DNA of 64,000 nucleotides from Casuarina equisetifolia (lineage: Eukaryota > Streptophyta > Magnoliopsida > Fagales > Casuarinaceae): the NCBI GenBank assembly GCA_028551475.1, contig CM052354.1, positions 12,359,172-12,423,171 on the forward strand, read 5' to 3'. The notes beneath the pieces are model-generated. The model ran no database searches. It was not told the origin of the DNA and worked only from the letters and a program-made list of their open reading frames with translations. Positions 24,224-34,880 of the stretch are shown piece by piece. The first letter of the stretch is position 1. The number at the start of each line of letters is the position of its first letter. Made by a program: the position numbers and the translations under genes.

Positions 24224-24310
24224 TTGATGTTTGTTTAGATCATGTGATCTTTCAACCACTCATGGGCACGAATAAATTCATCGGCAAGTATTTGTCACCA
24301 GATGAATTAG
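24224..24310 (+). repeat. Short direct repeat (partner at 25738-25825)
   Basis: About 85 bp shared with 25738-25825, with anchors gatctttcaaccactcatgg and a cagcaagtattt-like block. Orientation is direct, about 1.5 kb apart. Confidence 0.75.
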
Positions 24311-24627
24311 CCATCCATCCCTTGATTTTCCAACTCTAAACCATTTCGCAACTTTGCCCAACTTAGTTGTTGTTGTCCCTCAGCTATCGCATTCAAATTC
24401 TCTCCAATATTTGGATTTTTTTTGGCTTACCCCAAGAACCATTGTGTCGTTCTTTATGACCTCTTACGGAGCCCAAGGGTGACATTTTATAATGACTTGA
24501 ACGGATTTTTCAATTTTCAGCCACAAAAACTAGCCGATGGTCTTCTTTCATCCGGAGACCTTTTGTTCTTTTTCTTCCCCTATCCACCTCTCTCTCTTGT
24601 CCCTGGGATTTGATATTTAGTGCTTTA

Positions 24628-25228
24628 AAAGGACGTGGAAAGGTTCGGGTAAATTAATGAAAGAAACGAAAAAAAGTGTTGGTGTCCGTTCAGGCCTTGT
24701 GGGAAGACAAAGGGCGTCACCAATAACGAAAGTACACGTTTCCATTCTTTTGATCTCGGACAGAAATTGATAGCGCGTGGTTTTTCTTTACCATGTAAAC
24801 TGTTCATCGTTGGAGTTCGTACTAAAACAGGAGAGGACGGTGTGTCCTCCTCGATCGTGGGACTTATCCGCCAAAGGTGATTATTAGTTTTTCGCTGCAA
24901 TGCCGTCTTCCTTCTTGTACTGTTCTCGAGAAAGGATACGTCTTCCTTGCTCTCAACAGACATTCATTTAATAGCCACTCAAGTACCATCCCGAAGGTCT
25001 CGTAAAATCCACCCATTAGACAATATCAATCGAAGGATCACATAGCATTTGTCTTTTTTGAATAACCCAACATCAGTCTCTTAATCGTATTTACATTTGT
25101 AGCTTTGGCCCAATCTATTATAATGATCTCATCAAGTGAATTCATCGACCTAATATGTTTGCGTTATCTTAGGCTAAATTTATAAAAGAGTAAGTGCGTT
25201 TGATAAAAATAAAATTATTTATTGAAAT
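24628..25228 (-). repeat. Left arm of a 0.6-kb inverted repeat
   Basis: Reverse-complement match to 28770-29358, with anchors ggtgtccgttcaggcc, aaaccacgcgctatcaattt (read in reverse) and aaggatacgtcttccttgc. It contains a 112-codon minus-strand frame (24963-24625) whose counterpart in the other arm is also largely open. By my reading about 14 of 18 base changes between the frames alter the amino acid, which is what neutral drift gives. I therefore do not call a gene. No transposase lies between the arms, and I see no target-site duplication at the outer ends. Confidence 0.8.
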
Positions 25229-27810
25229 TGCTTAAAAATTATCTATAAAAGACGTATATGTATAATAAATAATTTGAAATCATAAAAGTGAATATTCTTT
25301 TATTCATGACATTCATTAGGTGTGTGGGGACATTTAGAAAATTATAGATTATCTTATATATTAACATGATAAGTTGCTTCTTCCTCTCCTATAAACAATT
25401 TTAAGAGAGTTTGAGTTTTTTATTACTTGTGAATTAAATTCTTATGGAATGTGTTTTCTCATGCTCAAGATGAGATGACATATTAAAAAATGATAAATAT
25501 GAATATCTTGCATTTATAATTAATTAGTTTAAAGCCATCCTTATATGAGAAAACTTTCTTTTATCTTAGTAATGGCTTAAGAAAAGGAACATGCTAATAT
25601 TAGTGAATATGTTGGCTAAGGTTTTATGCAATAGAAAATAAAATCATTTATATTCTGATACTATTCTCGGGCCATAATTTTGATCATTTTTTATCAATTT
25701 GTCTTAATGTTTTATTTGTATTCTTTAGGGTAAACTAAGTTTTGATGTTTCTTTAGATCTTATGATCTTTCAACCACTCATGGGCTCTAATCATTCATCA
25801 GCAAGTATTTCCTGCCAAATGATTTGTAGTAGATTTTTAAATATTTAATATAAAAATGACTCATACAAATTCTTAAAGTTTGTTACTGTGCATGAGATGG
25901 TTAAAGAAATAAATGATGACAATATTGATGTATTATGATAGAGAATGTGATTGTAAGTTCACATTTGTATATTAATTTAAATAAATTTTTAGAAATTAAA
26001 TAGCATATAAGTCACAAAGTACATTACAAAAGCTTAGCAACTAGTGACGGTCGTTGCCAGAAATATAAAATCATTGAAAAATAATATATATGCATTTCCT
26101 CCGCTTGTGAATAGAAATGATTTTTTTCTAATAAATCAATATTGTATTCAATAAAATATAAAGTGCCACATAATTGATTTGTTCCAATATCTTTAGGGTT
26201 TTTAAAATAATCTAAAGAAGAATCTACTTGGAGAATCACTAAGAACAACGTTACCTACCGAACAATAGTAATCATGCTTTGAAGAAAGTAAAAGTTTAAC
26301 GAGTTTACCAACAGTGTTAAACGAAAAACATATACCCCAAAAGACAATGTTTAATTGGAGTAAATCCACGTAGTTTGAAATTTGCCTGATGGGTTTCCTA
26401 TGACTTGTACGGACTAGTCTGATGGATTTCCATGCATAGAGCCTTCATTGATTTCAAAACCATGAGTTAATGACCATTGTAATAATGGTAAGGATCCCTA
26501 AGTGTGAAGATTTAGGATTGTTTAGTTCACAACCATAGAAATCCACCGAATCTAGAAAGATTTTAAAAGCTCTTTTGTTTTGCAAACCATCCACACCATC
26601 AGCTCATGGAACACATACATTGTAAAATCAGCCAAATAATAAAATAAATTAGAAAAAGGACTGGACGGCTCAAAACATGAGTAACCATAAAAATCAACTA
26701 TACGTGCAACCTGTCCCTTGAAGGCTGAAGCACGTTTAACTGAGTTGGTCTAAACAAAGTCTCTACAGTACACGCATATTTGCTAAAAACAAGGAAGCCA
26801 AAACCATATATGAAACTGGACCCAGACACAGTTCAAAGTTCACAGTGGATACTGTGATCCGGGAGGTGGAGCATGCGAATCGTCCCACATCGGCCTTGCA
26901 TGAGCCATATCTCGTGCCTTTCTCTTTTCAGCTATCTGCAGTATCCATAATCTGGTTTTCTACCCCATTTTTATTTGTAATTTTTTTTAACTGTTCTTGG
27001 TATTTTTAACTTGCTGCTATCGACCCATCACGTAAATCAGTAACAGTTTTGGTCCATGAAGAATAATATTTCAGAAGAACGTTACTAGTCTTAATCTTGC
27101 CAGACTTTTAACAGAAATCAAGTCAAGTCAAGTGCAGAGTCAAGGCAAAGCCGGTCACCAGGGCTTTCTGTTCTTATTTTGTGGAGTCAACTTGTCACCT
27201 GAATTTTAGAATTTAGTTTTCAGAGAAGATAAGCACAAAATATGAAAAGTTCCGGGCCGCATAAATCTCTACGTGCGGGTATACAGATTTACTATAAAAG
27301 GGCTGTGTAGTGTAAAATAAAAGAAGCGACTCTAATTATCTTAGGGTTATCCACATCTGGCGTTTGCATGTAAACTAGAACTATTGCCATGGCAACAGAG
27401 TGGATGTAAAGCCACTGATGCACTCAAATATATGAATAGGCGTTCAATTTTGTACCAAAGTACATAACTAGATTATATTTAAGAGTTCAAATTAACAAAG
27501 TGTCAAAAACAACCAAAATCCGTCACGACTTCTTTACAAATATTACCAGGGTGTTTTTCAAAACAGAAACAAATTTTCATAACTTGAGGAGACAATAGCA
27601 GGCATTATTTATTCCTTGTATCGCCAAGGTAACAATAAATATAAAACATCTAAAATTTAGGTAGTGACCATCATTGGACAACATGAAGCCATAGCAACCA
27701 TTAAATATTCCTTGAATTCCTATTATAATAATTTATGTAATTTATCATTTCAAACAGAGTTTCATGTTCAACTTATAGTATTTAGCAATCAATGTAAAAA
27801 TGTCAGAAAA
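25229..27810. other. Spacer between the inverted arms, no gene recognised
   Basis: AT-rich, with the 85-bp direct repeat at 25738-25825. A motif like the plant snRNA upstream element (gtcccacatcgg, about 26883) is present, but no snRNA gene follows in a proper position. No transposase, no long frame. Confidence 0.5.
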
Positions 27811-27819
27811 CTTATACTA

Positions 27820-28575
27820 ACCCATGATTTACATCATTTTTGCATGAATGACAAAAAAATATGCCTTTCCCTATCGGGGGCCAATAAAAAGTAGAACTGT
27901 TGCTGAGAGGGGAAAAAAAAAATAAATAGTGCAAATAGAAAGGTACAACCAGACTTTGAAGTTTCAAGGATAATTTTTTGCAACAACAGAAAGAGGTATC
28001 ATATATTTCTTATCAATTACTACTAGAGACATGAAAAGAAAAAGAAAAGGAAAAAAGTATTAAATATCTTTCAATCATTTAAAAAAAAAAGAATTTTCCA
28101 ATGTTGTTATTATTCATCTTTCAAAAAAGAAAAAGTTTTGGAAAGTTGTTTTCGGAAAAATAGAAATTAAATAAAACAAAAAAAGGAAAAAACCCAAAAT
28201 TTAGAAATTCGGAAAAATGAAAAACGAGTCCCAAAAAACAGAAGAAAAGAGTGAAAATTCAACGAACCGACGGAAAGAAAGGGGAATACGGGATCATTGC
28301 ACCCAAAAATGATGAGAATCAAATGGCTTGGAAACAAAATACCTCGGATTTCTACTCCACCCAGTTTGTCAAAAAAAAAAAAAAACGGAAGTAACTCGAC
28401 CAAAAAACGAGAAAACGATAAGAGAAGGCAGAAAAAAAAAAATCCCTGGGAGCTGAATTCTTTGGACGAAGGGATACCATATCGTTATGGTTGGAAAATT
28501 CATTTTTATACAACTCATTTTCATTTAATGCTCAATGCAATAAATGATAATTAATTATGATGATTAATTGCCCAA
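27820..28575 (-). repeat. Copy 1 of a 0.7-kb direct duplication, including reversed module p
   Basis: Matches 30140-30900 in direct orientation, with anchors gaactgttg/gaactatag near 27895/30220, a catatatttctt block, and ggatcattgcacccaaaaat. The right half (28155-28575) is module p on the minus strand: its gggcaattaatcatcataat start and cccattt-type end match 40880-41165. Confidence 0.75.
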
Positions 28576-28769
28576 TGTTCTTCTTGGTCTATTCTTCGGT
28601 TCTTCTTTTGGGCATATTATCGAACACTTGGTGTTCGCTCCTTTTTTTCCATGTCCGATGTAGGTTCTCACAGCCCACCTGCCCTCGCTCCCGTGGTTTT
28701 ATGATTTCAAATTGTTTATTATACATGTACGTCTCTTATATATAATTTTTAGGCAATTTCAATACATAA

Positions 28770-29358
28770 TTTTATTTTTATCAAACGCAGTTACTCTTTT
28801 ATAAATTTAACCGAAGATAACGCATACACATTTGGTTGGTGAATGCACTTGATGAGATCATTATAATAGATTGAGCCAAAGGTTCAAATGTAAATACGAT
28901 CAAGACATTCATGTTGGGTTATTCAGAAAAGACAAATGCTACGTGATCCTTCGATTGACACTGTTTAATGGGTGGATGTTACAGACCTTTGGGGTGGTAC
29001 TTGAGTGGCTATTAAATGAACAACTGTTGAGAGCAAGGAAGACGTATCCTTTCTCGAGAACGGTACAATAAGGAAGACAGCATTGCAGCGAAAAACTAAT
29101 TACAACCTTTGGCAGATAAGAACTACGATCGAGGACACACCGTCCTCGCCTGTTTTCGTACGAACTCCAACGTTGAACAGTTTACATGGTAAAGAAAAAC
29201 CACGCGCTATCAATTTCTGTCCGAGTTCAAAAGATTGGAAACGTGTAATTTCGTTATTGGTGACAACCTTGGTCTTTTCCTTTCCACAAGGTCTGAACGA
29301 ACACCAACACTTTTTCGTTTCTTTCTATAATTTACCCGTACCTTTCCACCTTAATATA
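28770..29358 (+). repeat. Right arm of the 0.6-kb inverted repeat
   Basis: Partner of 24628-25228. It contains an open frame corresponding to that of the left arm (upstream-extended from 29083-29388) but without the same start codon. See the left-arm entry for why coding is not claimed. Confidence 0.8.
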
Positions 29359-29415
29359 CAAGAATTGCAATTTATTTTTCATCTTTGAGTTTGAATTGTT
29401 ATGCGTTATTACGTT

Positions 29416-29525
29416 ATTGGGTACTCCTCTTAACTCAGTGGTAACTGGGTCAAGACTCTGGTGAGATTTATCAGTTAATGGTTAAAATCTGCTTCCCTTT
29501 CCTGTGTGTGAATGAAAAAAAAATT
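29416..29525 (+). mobile_element. tRNA-derived SINE candidate
   Basis: An A-box-like taactcagtgg (about 29431) and a B-box-like ggttaaaatct (about 29480) lie at tRNA-like spacing. A short body and an A-rich tail at 29514-29523 follow. This is the layout of plant Au-type SINEs. It is short and diverged; flanking duplications are not clear. Confidence 0.45.
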
Positions 29526-30130
29526 ATATTTTATGTTATAATTAAACCCATGTTAGTAGCGTGCTTTCATCATTAATAATCCTCCATACAAGTTTTTATC
29601 TGGCAATTCAGACTCAATCTCTTTCAAACTAAACCTATTCTATATAAAAGAAAAATGTTTGAAACAAAAAGAATATGTTTCCCTATAATTATGCACATCT
29701 AATAGCTTCATCATTTTGTATCCTTACTCTTTGAACTAAAAGATAACAAACCTTGAAGCTACTAAAGGAGACGGCAAATGATCTAGAGAATACATTGCAC
29801 AACAAAATACACTAATAGGAAGCAAAAACAATTACTTTCTAACAAACATTCGGCAAACTAAGAAAGTAAATAAATAAATAAAACCTTCAAAATTCAGTCC
29901 AAGAATCACAAATAGAGGCTAGTATTGTTCTCTTCTAGAACCCTAGTTGTTCATATATTTGAGAAAATAATGAAGGTTTTAACTTAGAGATTTTGTTAGC
30001 CATAAATCTAATAAGATTAGCAAACCAAGTGAACCAAAAATTCAAAATAGAAAGCACCGTATTTGAGACTAAATTGATAATTGGACTTTCCTGGAAAATA
30101 ATTTTTGAAAGAATGGTAAACTGTCATCTC
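29526..30130. other. Intergenic, nothing recognised
   Basis: AT-rich; no coding, RNA or element signature seen. Confidence 0.5.
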
Positions 30131-30139
30131 AATGCATAC

Positions 30140-30900
30140 ACTCATACTAATCCTTGATTTACATTATTTTTGTGTGAATGATAAAAAGATGTCTTTTTCC
30201 TAGTGAGGGCCCAATAAAAATAGAACTATAGTTGAGAAAAAACCAAACAACTAAAAATGAGAAAAAAAAAAAACAAATATTGCTTATAGAAACAAGTTTT
30301 AAAGTTTGAAGGACAGTTTTTTTGTAACACAATAAAAGAAGTTCCATATATTTCTTGTCAATTTCTACTTAGATACATGAAAAGCAAAATAAAGAATGAA
30401 AAGAAAGGAAAAAGGGTAACAATTACACTACAATAATTTTTATTTTTAAAAAAGGAATATTCCAATGTTGCTATTCTTTGTCTTTTGGAAAAAAAAAAAA
30501 AGTTTTGGAAAGTTGTTACAGTGAAAATAGAAATAAAATAAAATACTAAAGAAAAAAGAAAAATTCCAAAACCTTAGAAATTCTAGCGAATGAGATACGA
30601 GTCACGAAAACAATAAGAAAGAGTGAAAAATTCAAGAAGCCGACGGAAAAAAAAAAGAGGGAATTCAGGATCATTGCACGCAAAAATTATGAGAATCAAA
30701 CGGGTTGGAAAGAAAATACCTCCATTCTTTGGCCCACTTCGATTGCTAAAGTCACGAAGTAAAAAAGGACAAAAAGAAAAAAGAAAAGCCAAGAAGAAGA
30801 AACCCTCGGAGCTGAATTCTTTGAACAATAGGTTCTGTATGGTTATGGCTGAAAAACTATTTTTTTATACAACTGATTTTCATTTTTGTTTTCCGCAAGC
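30140..30900 (-). repeat. Copy 2 of the 0.7-kb direct duplication, including reversed module p
   Basis: Partner of 27820-28575. The module p half (30560-30900) is less complete than in copy 1. The two copies are clearly diverged with many small indels, so the duplication is not recent. Confidence 0.75.
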
Positions 30901-31600
30901 CAACTGATTTTTATTTTTAATTAATAAATATTCTTTATCTTGGCACATTCTTCTTGAAAGCTGGTGTTGTACAATAATGCACATCAGATAATGCTTGTTC
31001 TTTAGGTTCTTTCATAAACAATTGAGGACAGTGCAGAGCTCCATTTACAAGCTTCGCAATCAACGATAGGTGCTTTGGTTACTTGCTTGAAGTCCAACAA
31101 GTTTCACATCATGGCAAGTGTTACTGTGCTGAAGCAATTCCGTCTTTGTAGAGGTTTTTTTGTATTACAAGTCTATATTCTTGTAAATGGTAAATTAGTA
31201 GTTTATATGTTTCCCTGTTATTGAACGCATTAAAGAACAATTGTAATTGTAACTATATTTAAGAGAATATTATCTAAGTTATAAACTGCATTTGCCTAAA
31301 AATTAAGTAATCCAACAAATTCAAAATTGATAAGTAGATATATTGAGAAACTAGTGGAAAGGGAAGAGTACGTACCTATTTTGAAAAGTATAACAAAAAA
31401 GGGTCAAAAAGAGTGATGTTACACTTATTTTATTTTATTTTCTCATTCATTGTTATTTTGCATGTGTTAAGGGAGACACGTCAGCCCTAGAGTGATACGT
31501 CATCATTTCTCTGTCCTTCCTTCGGCCCGCATTGCATACTCTACTCGTACGCTCACTGTTTCTCGTACATTCCGTCGTTTTAGATGACTAAACCTCCCAA
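30901..31600. other. Intergenic, nothing recognised
   Basis: AT-rich. A more GC-rich patch at 31500-31610 precedes the repeat at 31606 and could be old promoter sequence. Confidence 0.4.
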
Positions 31601-31605
31601 CCGGC

Positions 31606-32050
31606 GGCCATGCCAGGTCTCAAGTATCTCGAGGCAACAATTGATAATCATAATGAGGTAGCAATTAAAACTTCAGCCTTGAAAACTGAAGGGCTCTTTA
31701 CAATACTACAAAACCATCTTTATAAACTAACATCCGAGAGCTTCTCCGAGAATGTAACAGAAAGAAATAAAAACAGAAGAAGATACATAATTAGGCAAAA
31801 TAATTAGATATATCTTTACACAAATACAAGCAAAATTCAATTATTAAAGTTCAATAAAATAAAGTAAATAAAGAAATTAACAATTAATTGAATAGACACA
31901 ATTTTTATAACTTACTAATTTCATGTGTCAATTTCAAGATTGCTTTGATTGTCACCAAGCGATCAGTTCTGTCGTCCGATCAGCTTAATATAAAATACTT
32001 TTATCTACAATTAAAATTCTCCTCGCAAGTGTTCATCATCTTTTTTTTTA
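31606..32050 (+). repeat. Rearranged fragment of the repeated module (q, g-start and c-start pieces)
   Basis: 31606-31720 matches 41349-41455: ggccatgcca, then tatctcgaggcaacaatt and aatgaggtagcaatta. 31750-31806 resembles part of the unrecognised ORF at 45345-45400 (aaagaaataaaaaca). 31835-31890 resembles the start of segment g, and 32025-32045 the start of segment c. The order q, ORF fragment, g-start, c-start is the same as in 45140-46300, so this is a fourth partial copy of block B sequence. Confidence 0.55.
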
Positions 32051-33212
32051 CGGTTCCTGTAAAAGGCGGGGTGAACAAAGAAAAGAGGAGGAGGATCATT
32101 TTTCTCAACCTAAGCTTGGCTCCTATTAATCGCCGGGGACTACTCTTTGTGACGTGGCCGCACCTTGGCCGTCAAATCCAACAAACCCAACCAAGCGTGA
32201 TCCAGAGCGCGGGTGGGGGGATCACATCTTTCGTGTAGGAAAAAAAAACCCTTTGGTGTTTTTGTTCTCTCGGGGGCAACCCGTCGTCGTTTAACTAGCA
32301 GTACTATTCGGCGGCCATGCAATCGACCTCTTCTGGTACTGGCCAAGACGTATTTAGATATCAATCAATAAGGCCAGAATTTTAAATATCTTCCAGAAGA
32401 TGTCTTAAGAATATGATTTACATACGTTAAAGCTAGCCCAGCTTCTGACAAAAGGAGTGAGTTAGACCGCCAAGACAGTGCTCTTTTTTGGTGCGGTGGA
32501 ACTCATCACAATGCTAAGAATTGGTATCTCTCAGGGAAGTAGCCAACTTAACAGGTGGTCAGTATTTCTCTAAAAATCCATCTCCCGTAGCTGTTCAGAT
32601 ATTCTATTCCGACTAAGACGCAGTCTATCACGTGTTTGGATGTATTTAAAATTTTAAAAGTTAGGTATAGTATATTATCAATAAAGCATTAACATTTCCT
32701 TCAGAGCTCTTTAAGAGTGATTTTGACGATTAAATTCTAATGGAGTAAGGGTTTTGCTCATGAGCTCCCATTCCGTTGTTTATTCTTTCTTTCCAAAAGA
32801 TCTTTTTACTTCAACCAAACCTTAAAAATTCATGCTAAATTATGTAGAATTATTTAGGATTCTGATTCCAACATGCAATGTACGTAAGGAAAATATGCAA
32901 CCATGGTGCTTTAAACCAAAATCTGCTTCAATCTGATAGTTTCTAATAATATTTAAAATTACAAATCAAAGTATCCAAAATAAGATACTTGTTGAGTTAC
33001 AACTCAAATTAAGATTAAGATACGCACTAGAACAACAATGGAGTTTCTGCCCTTTATCGGAATGAGATCTCAACAGACTTCGTTGATTCGCGTTTTGCAC
33101 TAACAGACTTTCTGCCCAAAAAGAGACACCAAAAGGAACTGCGTGAGTTCAAGAAAGAAGCAAAAACCACAGAAGAAACAGTTCACACCAGAAAGCTGAA
33201 GTCTCCACTGGA
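32051..33212. other. Intergenic, nothing firm
   Basis: A GC-richer stretch at 32100-32340 holds short frames on both strands without family resemblance. The remainder is AT-rich. Confidence 0.4.
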
Positions 33213-33821
33213 TTAACGTGAGTTGAAGGCTTTAAGGGTACCCTTGAAAAGAGTCTCGTTAAACATAGCCTGCCTCTTGCGAGCTTCAGATTCTGCAACT
33301 TGAAAAGATCTCCATTGTTCATGTAGGATGCCAATTTGATCGCTGTCAACCCAATCCAACTTTATCCTTAATTCATTAACATAACCTGTAAAACCTTTTA
33401 AAAATAATTGCCTTTCAATTGTTTCTTTTAAGCCATCTAGAACGTCTTGAACAGCAGTAGGGTGTGTCTTTAGTAATTTCGTATTGCAGCTCCGTAGCAA
33501 CAGCGGCCTTCTTTCTTTTCTTTTTCTTGGAATCTTTATCTCCTTTCTCAAGATTTACCTCTCTTGCCTTCTAATTTTCTGTAGGAGCAGCGACTTTCTT
33601 CTTTTCTTCTCCTTGAAATCTTCACCTCCTTTAAGATTTGCCTCATTTGCCTTCTAGTTTTTTGTAAAAGCAGAACTTTTAGATTTAGAGCCCTTCGCTT
33701 TTTTACCTTTTTAAGGTTTAGAATCCTCCTTCACGGAGTGAACATGGGTAGGATTCTTTTCCTTTTTTTTTTTTTTTTCTTCCTTTGTCATCTTCATTTT
33801 CTTCTTGGAGGGCTCCTCCAT
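33213..33821 (-). pseudogene. Broken lysine-rich gene
   Basis: From an ATG at 33821 the minus strand encodes a Lys-rich start (MEEPSKKKMKM, then a poly-Lys run), two in-frame stops in the next 70 codons, and a further change of frame near 33480-33500. A clean final segment follows, running from TAVQDVLDGL to a stop at 33213. Its C-terminal helix (HEQWRSFQVAESEARKR) resembles the WR-x-x-x-VAE-x-E-x-x-x-KR pattern of GeBP C-termini, but I see no DUF573 domain, so this link is weak. The Copia element at 33890 begins about 65 bp upstream of the ATG, in what would be the 5' leader or promoter. Insertion may have silenced the gene, with coding decay following. Confidence 0.55.
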
Positions 33822-33889
33822 TGTAGCAGAAGCTCTTGCAACAAAACAAAAGATGGACAGAATCACCAGTGGAAGCTAAGAAGGCTTAC

Positions 33890-34146
33890 TATTAATATTT
33901 GTAATGTATGTATATTGGGCTTCAGGCCCACATTTGTTATTTATTGTAATTAGGGCCTTAGGCCCGATTGTTTGTAAGATGGGCTAGGTTAAACCTAGCC
34001 CATTCGTGGGCATCGGCAATCCGTCGGTGCCTATTTTTCCTATTGTAAGGTTTCTTGTAGCTTTTTCCTTTTAAGCAAATATACAGAGAAAACTTCACCT
34101 GAATCGTGTGTAGACCCTTTCTATGTTTCAGTTTCGTTTTCTAAGA
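33890..34146 (+). repeat. 5' LTR of the Copia element (257 bp)
   Basis: Same length as the 3' LTR with about 14 differences. It contains a 12-bp palindrome-like ggctaggtt-aacctagcc hairpin in its middle and abuts the primer-binding site. Confidence 0.93.
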
Positions 34147-34496
34147 TGGTATCAATGAGCCAAGTTCGGTTTTTCGCACAATCAGGTATGCCCTTCTCTC
34201 CTCCCGCAACTCTTATTTCCTATTCTCTTCTAGTTTAAGAGTTGTTGTTGTTTTCTTGCTCCCTTGGTTGTCTTTGTTCAAAAAATTTGATTTGTACCTT
34301 GATTTTTCTTTCTTTGGTCTATTTGGTGTTTTTTTTTTGGGTCAAAATCGTGTTTTCTCTTTCTGGGTTTGTTCTTCGTGTTCTTCATGATTCATATTTT
34401 TCCACTGCGTTTGATATGTTAGTTTTTATTTTTCGTTACCTAAACCTGTTTTTAAAACAAACGTTTTACCCTTTCAAACGCTTCATTTTACTTAAG

Positions 34497-34880
34497 TGAC
34501 AATGCACCGTTTTTTCACCCATTACACGGTGCGTTTTCCTGTCCATCTTCAAACTCACCGTTTAACTTATTTAAATGGTGTATTTCGTCAGTTTACTTTA
34601 AACTCACCTTTTCACTTACTTAAACGGTGTATTTCGTCGGTTCATCAGAACTCACCGTTTCATTTACTTAAACAGTGCGTTTTTGTCAGGTTGTTAAAAC
34701 TCACCGTTCCACTTATTCACACGGTGCGTTTCGTGAGTTCACCAAAACTCACAGTATCACTTACTTAAATGGTGCGTTTTCCGTTTGTTTTGTTTCAAAA
34801 CTCACTGTTTCCTCGTCTTAACCACTGTTAAACGGTGTGTTTCTCTCTTCTTCGTTCACAGAGGCACAAAACGCACCGTT
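34497..34880 (+). repeat. Minisatellite in the Copia leader
   Basis: About six imperfect units of roughly 55-65 bp, each carrying an aaactcaccgtttcac block and an aaacggtgcgttt block. The two blocks are reverse-complementary in part, so the leader could form repeated hairpins. Variable tandem repeats in untranslated leaders are known for several plant Copia families. Confidence 0.75.

Noticed and set aside
24625-24963. 112-codon minus-strand frame in the left inverted arm as a gene
   Set aside because: The counterpart in the right arm lacks the start codon, most substitutions are amino-acid-changing, and a two-base indel breaks the shared frame near its end.
26870-26960. Plant snRNA upstream element-like motif (gtcccacatcgg) followed by a gcctttctc stretch faintly like U2 snRNA
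   Set aside because: No TATA at the required spacing and no continuing U2 similarity. The same motif is common in short plant LTRs.
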